A DNA stretch of 7,243 bases from assembly GCA_003857395.1 (NCBI GenBank), contig RPRC01000281.1, forward strand, positions 1 to 7,243. Direction: 5' to 3'. A program made the position numbers and the translations under genes. The notes beneath the pieces were generated by a model. The model ran no database searches. It had not been told where the DNA came from and saw only the letters and a program-made list of their open reading frames with translations. Position 1 is the first letter of the stretch. The number at the start of each line of letters is the position of its first letter. Source of the DNA: Geobacter sp. (GTDB lineage Bacteria > Desulfobacterota > Desulfuromonadia > Geobacterales > Geobacteraceae). This document shows positions 1 through 4,403 of the stretch, one piece after another.

Positions 1-195
<195 letters not shown>

Positions 196-200
196 TTAAT

Positions 201-234
201 TTGCATTCTGTTTATTCAAGAAATGTGCTACCCT
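201..234 (+). promoter_or_regulatory. Candidate promoter for the PilZ gene (extended -10)
   Basis: TGC followed by TACCCT (226-234) resembles an extended -10 element: it keeps the upstream TG and the T, A and final T of the hexamer. TTGCAT at 201-206 is -35-like but sits 22 bp from TACCCT, so the extended -10 would have to do most of the work. Transcription would begin near 241, giving a leader of about 137 nt with two hairpins before the PilZ start. Identified by eye only. Confidence 0.3.
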
Positions 235-252
235 GCCGCGACTAATTCGTCT

Positions 253-271
253 CAGCGGAGTGTAGCCGCTG
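253..271 (+). promoter_or_regulatory. Hairpin in PilZ gene leader
   Basis: CAGCGG (253-258) and CCGCTG (266-271) form a perfect 6-bp stem with a 7-nt loop. No T-run follows, so it does not look like a terminator. It would lie near the 5' end of the transcript if the promoter proposed around 226-234 is used. Confidence 0.4.
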
Positions 272-310
272 GCAAACTAAGACATTTGATCAACGATATA
301 ACGAGTGAAA

Positions 311-342
311 GGCCGGGATATTATTTCTAATGCACCCCGGCC
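311..342 (+). promoter_or_regulatory. GC-rich hairpin in PilZ gene leader
   Basis: GGCCGGG (311-317) pairs with CCCGGCC (336-342). Within the loop, ATTA (320-323) can pair with TAAT (328-331). The stem ends 36 bases before the PilZ start codon. No T-run follows. Just downstream, CTCC (348-351) is complementary to the GGAG of the ribosome binding site (367-370), so an alternative local fold could hide that site. This is structure seen in the sequence; a regulatory role is inference. Confidence 0.4.
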
Positions 343-377
343 AGTCCCTCCACGAACTGACTTTCAGGAGCACGATA

Positions 378-752
378 ATGGCAGAGAAAAGGATTATTAA
401 AAGAGTTCGCAGGAGACTTTCGTTACGATTCGGCCAAGACAAGCCCGTGCGGATGGCCTTTACCGAAGATGTCACAGATGATGGAATGTTCATCAAGACA
501 ACGAACCTCTATCGACCCGGGACCCAGATCACGATTGAGCTTACCCTCCCGGATGAAATAAAAGTCACAATCATCGGCATGGTGAAATGGTCGAAAAAAG
601 TCCCGCCAAACATGATTCACTTGGTCAATAAAGCAGGACTGGGAGTGAAGATTCTCCATTTTGTTGCTGGTGAACAAGACTTCATGCGGTTCATTTTTGG
701 GACACAAACTGACCCCAAGAAGCCTACCGGACAGTCGGCTGTATCACCTTGA
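378..752 (+). CDS. PilZ-domain protein (putative c-di-GMP receptor)
   Basis: A 124-residue protein that is essentially one PilZ domain, the beta-barrel fold that binds cyclic di-GMP and relays it to motility, exopolysaccharide or other targets. The N-terminal RxxxR motif is seen as R13-LSL-R17 after a very basic stretch (KRVRRR). The second motif, (D/N)xSxxG, appears as D31-V-T-D-D-G36 with Thr in place of Ser, a conservative change. The rest is strand-rich (TQITIELTL, KVTIIGMVKW) and ends with an AGLGVKILHF-type strand. Signal peptide and membrane segments are absent, so it should be cytoplasmic. An in-frame ATG at 330 exists, but AGGAG (366-370), seven bases before the ATG at 378, decides the start; 330 lies inside a hairpin and has no such site. 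No effector domain is fused, so it probably acts through a partner. Ligand binding is likely but unproven given the altered second motif. Confidence 0.85.
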   Translation: MAEKRIIKRVRRRLSLRFGQDKPVRMAFTEDVTDDGMFIKTTNLYRPGTQITIELTLPDEIKVTIIGMVKWSKKVPPNMIHLVNKAGLGVKILHFVAGEQDFMRFIFGTQTDPKKPTGQSAVSP

Positions 753-757
753 CCCTT

Positions 758-1393
758 TCAAGAATCGGGATATTCGGAAAGACCACCGAGCGCTTCGTCC
801 ACCTCACGAGCAACAATAGAAAAGAGCTTTTCCATAACTCGTACCGAAGGAAACGGGGGATAGAGAGGGAAACCCAGTCGGTAGATAAGGTCGAGAAGAC
901 CATCCTGGTGGTTTTCCTCGATAAAGAGACTTCCGTACTGAAGCACAGGAGAATAGAGAAGTGCCTCTTCCATGACCGCTTCGTCGTCACTGTAGAAAGG
1001 CATAATCATCTCCATCGAAAGGCACAGCCCCTTGTCTCCGGCATCCTCTGCAACGAACACCAGCAGTTCGTCTTGCGGGACCAACCCATAGCCCAACGCA
1101 CTCGGACAAACGGCAAGAGCCGGGAGGACCAGTGGCCGGCCATGTTGCGGATCAAGTCCGTACGGCCAACCACGAACAACAAGAAAACGCTCAATAGCCT
1201 GATATGCTTTCCCTTGCAGACGCTCCATATCCTGATAGAAAAGTGACGTCAGGTTCTCCCTTTGCACAACAAGATCTTCAAGGGTAATAAAGTTATCTTC
1301 GCTACCGATTGGTCCCGGTTTCCTTTTATCAGGGTTATTAACAACCAATCTGAGATGGGACCTTTTCCGGTCATCACTATCTTTTTTCATCAT
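758..1393 (-). CDS. Conserved-looking hypothetical protein, 211 aa
   Basis: I do not recognise this protein. It starts at a tandem ATG ATG (1393-1388) with AAAGGA upstream; an in-frame ATG at 1444 would add 17 residues but lacks a comparable site. The first 30 residues are polar and basic (MMKKDSDDRKRSHLRLVVNN) and look unstructured. The remainder is a mixed globular region with a Trp-Pro-Tyr motif (RGWPYGLD), a hydrophobic strand (ELLVFVAEDAG), an acidic segment (YSDDEAVMEEALLYSP) and a helical C-terminus. It has two cysteines that do not form a metal motif, and lacks a signal peptide or membrane segment, so it is probably cytoplasmic. It lies 113 nt downstream of the phosphatidyltransferase gene on the same strand and may share its transcript. 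It meets the PilZ gene tail to tail with a 5-nt gap. Codon use looks ordinary, so it is a real gene of unknown function. Confidence 0.7.
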   Translation of the reverse strand: MMKKDSDDRKRSHLRLVVNNPDKRKPGPIGSEDNFITLEDLVVQRENLTSLFYQDMERLQGKAYQAIERFLVVRGWPYGLDPQHGRPLVLPALAVCPSALGYGLVPQDELLVFVAEDAGDKGLCLSMEMIMPFYSDDEAVMEEALLYSPVLQYGSLFIEENHQDGLLDLIYRLGFPLYPPFPSVRVMEKLFSIVAREVDEALGGLSEYPDS

Positions 1394-1463
1394 TATAAAT
1401 CCTTTGCGTGGCAATGAATGGCACGGTAAAATGCTGCGCATCAATCCCTGTTGCTTTCAAAAC

Positions 1464-1478
1464 CAGCTATACCAGCTG
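1464..1478 (-). terminator. Weak hairpin between the phosphatidyltransferase and the 211-aa gene
   Basis: CAGCT (1464-1468) and AGCTG (1474-1478) form a 5-bp stem with a 5-nt loop. On the minus strand it is followed by GTTTTG. The stem is short and the T-run poor, so it could at most attenuate read-through between the two genes. Without it, the 113-nt gap between them shows nothing else. Confidence 0.2.
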
Positions 1479-1506
1479 TGAGTAGAAGGTGCCGATCTTC
1501 AACCGC

Positions 1507-2097
1507 TTAGCTCCTGACACCAGGTTGACCTTCTCTGGCAAAGCGAAGAGCATGCACCAGGGAAGGCACATTAGCGCGCCACTCGGGAAGAACAACGGTA
1601 ATGGAAATTTCCTCAATCTGCGTCAAGACAAGCACTACCGTCGAAAAGTGAAAAGGAAATGTCGGGCCGCCAGCAAAGAGCAGCAAGGTAGTACAGCCCA
1701 TGAGGACTGCAGAAAGTTTGGCTCCCCAGGTATGATAACTTGTGAGACGATGGTACTTGATAAAACCGGCCAGGATCGGCAGCACGAAACTGGCAAGAAC
1801 AACGACCACATATGGAGTTTCCCGGACGATCAACTGCGGCCAGAGCAACCAGGCACTCACGGGTGTAGTGATATAAAGGGCAAAATCACCCCAACTGTCA
1901 AGCCTCGCTCCCAGTTCTGATTCCTGATGAAGCCTGCGTGCCAGATACCCGTCAGCAAGGTCGGTCAGGAGAGCGCAGATAAGCAGGACCAGAAATTCTT
2001 TCTCGCACCCTCTCCAGGCAAGAGTCAGCAAGAAAGGGACACTGACAAGGCGTGATCCGCTGAGCAGGTTTGGAATAGTCAAGAGTGACCTATACAT
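1507..2097 (-). CDS. CDP-alcohol phosphatidyltransferase family membrane enzyme
   Basis: A 196-residue integral membrane protein with a complete CDP-alcohol phosphatidyltransferase signature: D46-xx-D49-G50-xx-A53-R54, then eight residues, G63-xxx-D67-xxx-D71. In this family the aspartates bind two metal ions and the CDP moiety; the enzymes move a phosphatidyl group from CDP-diacylglycerol to an alcohol in the inner membrane. The N-terminus (TIPNLLSGSRLVSVP) is the usual approach to the first helix, and several further hydrophobic segments follow (around 36-44, 76-95 and 98-112, with more toward the C-terminus). Length is normal for PgsA-like proteins, but the acceptor alcohol cannot be read from the sequence, so PgsA, Pls-type or archaetidyl-like roles are all open. 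No Shine-Dalgarno precedes the ATG; a consensus TTGACA lies close upstream, so the message may be nearly leaderless. An alternative start is TTG at codon 6. Confidence 0.88.
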   Translation of the reverse strand: MYRSLLTIPNLLSGSRLVSVPFLLTLAWRGCEKEFLVLLICALLTDLADGYLARRLHQESELGARLDSWGDFALYITTPVSAWLLWPQLIVRETPYVVVVLASFVLPILAGFIKYHRLTSYHTWGAKLSAVLMGCTTLLLFAGGPTFPFHFSTVVLVLTQIEEISITVVLPEWRANVPSLVHALRFAREGQPGVRS

Positions 2098-2107
2098 GAT
2101 AAAGTAA

Positions 2108-2137
2108 CAAATACAGAAAACCAGATAAGACTGTCAA
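2108..2137 (-). promoter_or_regulatory. Candidate promoter for the phosphatidyltransferase gene
   Basis: On the minus strand a perfect TTGACA (plus-strand 2132-2137) is followed after 18 bp by TATTTG (plus-strand 2108-2113), a weak -10. Transcription would start only a few bases before the ATG at 2097, which fits the lack of a ribosome binding site there. The -35 is strong; the -10 is the weak part of the call. Confidence 0.4.
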
Positions 2138-2430
2138 GCTCTTTGGAGGTCCGGCCCCTGCCTGATAGATTCAAATCTCTTTCCCTTGACGCGAAACAGA
2201 CTACTGAAAGTATCAGTTTCAGGTAATTCTAGAAGATATTTCCTCTTTTGCCCGCAACCTGAAACGACTGTTGCTCCTTTTTGACCGAAGCGATCCTTGT
2301 CGCAGAGGGAGGAATGAGACGAAAGATGAGATATTTCTCAGCGACCGAGCGCACTGCACGACCTGCATGGTAGTGTTGTAACACCTTCCGGGAAATTGCG
2401 GTGAAAGGAGCCTACGCTTGCAGAAGTTTT
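2138..2430. other. Divergent intergenic stretch with inverted repeats, no gene seen
   Basis: About 290 bp between the phosphatidyltransferase promoter and the mscL promoter region hold no convincing ORF and no tRNA. Visible structure includes GTTTCAGGT (2216-2224) against ACCTGAAAC (2257-2265), a competing CTGAAA at 2204-2209, a TGAGA-TATT-TCTCA hairpin, GTGTT-GT-AACAC (2373-2384), and a long-range pair GCTCCTTT (2273-2280) with AAAGGAGC (2404-2411) extended by ACCG (2284-2287) with CGGT (2399-2402). The last pair would close a domain of about 140 nt. This could be a structured RNA or leader, but I cannot match it to any known class. Confidence 0.3.
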
Positions 2431-2439
2431 AGCCTGCAC

Positions 2440-2467
2440 TTGACTACATGGCTTGCCATAGTAGACT
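2440..2467 (+). promoter_or_regulatory. Candidate upstream promoter of mscL
   Basis: TTGACT (2440-2445) and TAGACT (2462-2467) are separated by 16 bp, a reasonable sigma-70-type pair (5/6 and 4/6 matches). Transcription would begin near 2474, giving a leader of about 110 nt before mscL. Confidence 0.4.
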
Positions 2468-2496
2468 GTTTTCTTCGATTTTGTTTAGAATTAAAA

Positions 2497-2525
2497 TTGT
2501 CATTCAATCCACTTCAGGGAACAAT
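2497..2525 (+). promoter_or_regulatory. Candidate downstream promoter of mscL
   Basis: TTGTCA (2497-2502) and AACAAT (2520-2525) are separated by 17 bp. The -35 matches consensus at five of six bases and the -10 at four of six. It would give a short leader of about 50 nt ahead of the strong ribosome binding site of mscL. It may act with or instead of the pair at 2440-2467. Confidence 0.35.
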
Positions 2526-2582
2526 AATAGTTCAGTTGTTCGAGGCTCAGCCTACATCATAGTATCTTGGGAGGGTGTAAAA

Positions 2583-3026
2583 ATGCTAAAGGAATTCAAA
2601 GAGTTCGTAATGCGTGGAAACGTAGTCGACATGGCGGTAGGTATCATTATCGGTGTCGCATTCGGCAAAATCATTTCCTCTTTTGTAAAAGACATCCTGA
2701 TGCCGCCCATTGGGCTGCTTCTCGGGAAAGTGAATTTTTCCAATCTGTTCATCGACCTGTCTGGCAAAAACTTCGCAACCTTGGAAGAGGCAACAAAAGC
2801 AGGCGCTGCAACGATCAACTACGGCCTCTTTTTCAATACCATCCTCGACTTCTTAATCGTGGCCCTTGCCGTCTTTCTCATGATTCGACAGATCAACCTC
2901 CTGAAGAAGGAACCGGAAGCAGTACCGGCTGCCCCCGATATGAAGGAGTGTCCTTTCTGCCTTTCCGCGGTACCGTTGAAAGCGGTACGCTGCCCTCACT
3001 GCACCTCAGAACTGAAAGTCGCATAG
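2583..3026 (+). CDS. mscL: Large-conductance mechanosensitive channel MscL with C-terminal zinc ribbon
   Basis: A 147-residue MscL, the inner-membrane pentamer that opens under membrane tension to release solutes during hypo-osmotic shock. The N-terminal amphipathic helix and TM1 are classic: [20 protein letters not shown], with the pore-lining hydrophobic and glycine residues around 15-35, followed by the conserved DILMPPIG turn (37-44). A periplasmic loop spans about 48-78, and TM2 about 80-102 ([20 protein letters not shown]). E. coli MscL then ends in a helical bundle. Here a linker rich in Pro and Ala leads to C123-PF-C126, ten residues, C137-PH-C140, a four-cysteine zinc-ribbon motif in the cytoplasm. 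The ATG at 2583 follows GGGAGG (2569-2574); an in-frame ATG at 2448 would add 45 residues that do not belong to the family. A strong terminator follows directly. Identity is certain; the role of the ribbon is not. Confidence 0.97.
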   Translation: MLKEFKEFVMRGNVVDMAVGIIIGVAFGKIISSFVKDILMPPIGLLLGKVNFSNLFIDLSGKNFATLEEATKAGAATINYGLFFNTILDFLIVALAVFLMIRQINLLKKEPEAVPAAPDMKECPFCLSAVPLKAVRCPHCTSELKVA

Positions 3027-3028
3027 CC

Positions 3029-3066
3029 AAAAAAAGAGCGGCTCATTGGGAGAGCCGCTCTTCCTT
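3029..3066. terminator. Bidirectional intrinsic terminator between mscL and the lipoprotein gene
   Basis: A perfect 11-bp stem, AAGAGCGGCTC (3034-3044) with GAGCCGCTCTT (3052-3062), encloses a 7-nt loop. On the minus strand it runs into seven Ts (the A-run 3029-3035), an excellent terminator for the lipoprotein gene. On the plus strand it is followed by TTCCTTCC, a weaker tract that still suits mscL, whose stop codon lies immediately before. Confidence 0.92.
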
Positions 3067-3088
3067 CCTGTCGAAACGACTAGATCAA

Positions 3089-3427
3089 CTATTCTGCGAA
3101 ACCATTCTCGCCCGTGTCCACCAGCACTCCGGTGCAGTCCACGGCATAGCCGACGATACCTCCCTCGAGGCCATCAAGATCTTCTCCCCAATAAATATGT
3201 GTTGCTCCCATTTCTTTGGCCTTCTTGGCAGTATCATATTTAAATGACCCGAGAGCTGCAGGCGGTCCCCACATCCGGTAACCGGACGGACCGGGAAATT
3301 TCGCCACCTTACGACAATCCTTGACATTCGCCGGGCTTGTTTCTTTCAGGGGGAAAGGTGCGTTTGCGGTAAAGAGAGAACATCCGGCGAGCCCGAGCAT
3401 GGGAATAATACGCCATAATCTTTTCAT
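3089..3427 (-). CDS. Small lipoprotein, DUF4156-like
   Basis: A 112-residue protein with a lipoprotein signal: MKRLWRIIPMLGLAGC, lipobox LAGC with the lipidated Cys at 16. Residue 17 is Ser, which in enterobacterial rules favours sorting to the outer membrane. The mature part resembles the DUF4156/YjeI type: C38 near the start, then an AKKAKEMGATHIYWG segment (67-81) like the AAxMGGNVIY of that family, and a terminal GYAVDC with C98. C38 and C98 could form a disulfide. Family membership is recalled from motif order, not from a search. The start is set by GGAGG (minus strand of 3432-3436), four bases before the ATG; an in-frame ATG 18 bases upstream has no such site. A MITE-like element begins 42 bp upstream of the start, and a strong terminator follows the stop. 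The function of DUF4156 proteins is unknown to me. Confidence 0.75.
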   Translation of the reverse strand: MKRLWRIIPMLGLAGCSLFTANAPFPLKETSPANVKDCRKVAKFPGPSGYRMWGPPAALGSFKYDTAKKAKEMGATHIYWGEDLDGLEGGIVGYAVDCTGVLVDTGENGFAE

Positions 3428-3451
3428 TTGTCCTCCAGAATACATGGTAAT

Positions 3452-3467
3452 CCTCTGTTGTGAGAGG
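3452..3467 (-). promoter_or_regulatory. Small hairpin in the lipoprotein gene leader
   Basis: CCTCT (3452-3456) and AGAGG (3463-3467) form a 5-bp stem with a 6-nt loop, directly abutting the MITE-like element and 16 bases upstream of the GGAGG of the lipoprotein gene. On either strand it lacks a T-run. Its meaning is unclear. Confidence 0.25.
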
Positions 3468-3468
3468 C

Positions 3469-3634
3469 TAGGGGCCTGTCGAACTTAGGAAATCGAAGCA
3501 AAAATTCGGCTGGGCGAGGACAGATTTTGTCGATTTTACAGGGCAATAGTTGTTCTATTACCAAAAAAAGCGGCGAAACATGGACCGTTCAGACGGATTT
3601 GCAGCAGATTTACCCTAAGTCCGACAGGCTCCTA
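3469..3634. mobile_element. MITE-like element with TA flanks and terminal inverted repeats
   Basis: AGGGGCCTGTCGAACTTAGG (3470-3489) is inverted as CCTAAGTCCGACAGGCTCCT (3614-3633), matching at 18 of 20 positions. TA dinucleotides sit at both ends (3469-3470 and 3633-3634), as expected for a TA target duplication. The similarity continues imperfectly inward for another 15-20 bp (an AAATC...GC...AAAT pattern on both ends). The 162-bp body has no ORF, so it is non-autonomous. TA duplication and size fit miniature elements mobilised by IS630/Tc1-type transposases, but the parent family is inferred. It sits between the mla operon terminator and the lipoprotein gene, so it probably forms part of the upstream region of the latter. 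Confidence 0.75.
3542..3562. repeat. Central stem-loop of the MITE-like element
   Basis: GGCAATAG (3542-3549) pairs with CTATTACC (3555-3562) around the loop TTGTT, with one G-U or A-C position out of eight. It lies close to the middle of the element (centre about 3552) and is followed by seven As. It may be a fold that stabilises the element or a recognition site. Confidence 0.5.
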
Positions 3635-3690
3635 TGACACTCGAAAAATTCAGCGGCTTGATACTAGCAGATTCCCGGACGAAAGGCCCG

Positions 3691-3745
3691 AAAAAAGGGG
3701 AAGGGCGGGACAACCGGATAGAGGTCATCCTGCCCGTCCCCTTTC
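3691..3745 (-). terminator. Terminator of the mla operon
   Basis: AAAGGGGA (3694-3701) pairs with TCCCCTTT (3737-3744). After one A-G mismatch, GGGC (3703-3706) pairs with GCCC (3732-3735), then a G-U and GGA (3708-3710) with TCC (3728-3730). On the minus strand the stem runs into six Ts (A-run 3691-3696). It begins 30 bases after the mlaC stop codon. On the plus strand CTTTCTT follows, so weak bidirectional activity is possible. Confidence 0.85.
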
Positions 3746-3774
3746 TTAGCGATATTTCGTGAAAATCCGAGCCG

Positions 3775-4380
3775 TTACGGGGCGGCTATTTCTTCGCTTT
3801 TTGTCTTGAGCTTCTTTACCAGCACGCCATAGCCCTGATTGAGGATGATTTTGTTAAACTGGGAACGATAGTTGGACACCAGACTTACCCCTTCGATGAC
3901 AACATCATAGACCATCCAGCGACTGCCCTCCTTCAGCAACCGATAATCAAGGGAATACTCATCCCGTTTGGCGGTAACTACTCTGGACTTTACCTCGGCA
4001 TAGTCGCCATCAATGAGTTCCTTTTCGTAGAGGATCTTTTCGTTTTCATAAGACTCGATCTTGCTGGCGTAGGAATTTTCCAGAAGGGTTGCAAAAAGGC
4101 TTACAAACTCCTTTTGCTCCAAGCCGCTCCTCCCTTTCCAGTGTACTCCCAGGGAACGCTTCGCCATTTCACCATAATCAAAGATCCGACTGATGGCGCT
4201 TTTCAGGGCGGCTCTCCGTTTCGATTCATTCTGGGGTTTTTTGAGGTTGGAGTCAGAGACAATCGAAACTACCTGATCGACGGTTTTTTTAACCTCATCG
4301 GTAACAGAAGCCCAGGCAGAAGCAGGCCCGAAAACGACAGCAAGCAGTAGCGTCAGGCTGACAGTAAGGTTGTGTTTCAT
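3775..4380 (-). CDS. mlaC: MlaC/Ttg2D-type periplasmic phospholipid-binding protein
   Basis: A 201-residue protein with a Sec signal peptide (MKHNLTVSLTLLLAVVFGPASA; cleavage likely after A22 or A24) and a mature domain typical of MlaC/Ttg2D, the soluble carrier that shuttles phospholipid between the inner-membrane MlaFEDB complex and the outer membrane. Family features seen are the helical N-terminus (TDEVKKTVDQVVSIV), FDYGEMAKRSLGVHW (about 68-82), the EFVSLFATLLENSYASKIESY segment, and late strands with WMVYDVVIEGVSLVSNYRSQFNKII, the best known family signature. Length is normal. The ATG is preceded by GGGAG (minus strand of 4391-4395) with a 10-nt spacer, and it lies 23 nt after the stop of the TolC-family gene. 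As the last gene of the operon, it is followed by a strong terminator. Confidence 0.95.
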   Translation of the reverse strand: MKHNLTVSLTLLLAVVFGPASAWASVTDEVKKTVDQVVSIVSDSNLKKPQNESKRRAALKSAISRIFDYGEMAKRSLGVHWKGRSGLEQKEFVSLFATLLENSYASKIESYENEKILYEKELIDGDYAEVKSRVVTAKRDEYSLDYRLLKEGSRWMVYDVVIEGVSLVSNYRSQFNKIILNQGYGVLVKKLKTKSEEIAAP

Positions 4381-4403
4381 GATACGGAATCTCCCTTGAT
4401 ATT

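Noticed and set aside
253..345. GEMM c-di-GMP riboswitch ahead of the PilZ gene
   Set aside because: A GGCAAAC string after the first hairpin is suggestive, but the expected second GCAAAGCC-type motif and the following helices are missing.
749..1246. Plus-strand open frame of 165 codons opposite the 211-aa gene
   Set aside because: It lacks a ribosome binding site, has an Arg/His-rich composition unlike a real protein, and is antisense to a frame with a good start and normal composition.
1489..1920. Plus-strand open frame of 143 codons opposite the phosphatidyltransferase
   Set aside because: The opposite strand carries the complete CDP-alcohol phosphatidyltransferase motif; this frame is low-complexity and has no recognisable domain.
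2150..2195. tRNA-like stretch with a TTCAAAT loop
   Set aside because: No GGTTCRANNCC T-arm, no acceptor stem and no anticodon arm can be drawn on either strand.
2312..2371. Short ORF of 15-19 codons after GGGAGG near 2309-2314
   Set aside because: The spacing to the possible ATG codons is poor, it ends quickly at TAG, and it lies in a region that looks like structured non-coding DNA.
2448..2582. N-terminal extension of MscL from an upstream ATG
   Set aside because: The 45 added residues are not part of the MscL family, and the strong GGGAGG sits just before the ATG at 2583.
2567..3247. Plus-strand open frame of 226 codons overlapping mscL in another frame
   Set aside because: It runs through mscL, a terminator hairpin and into the lipoprotein gene on the other strand; its composition is Arg/Ser/His-rich.
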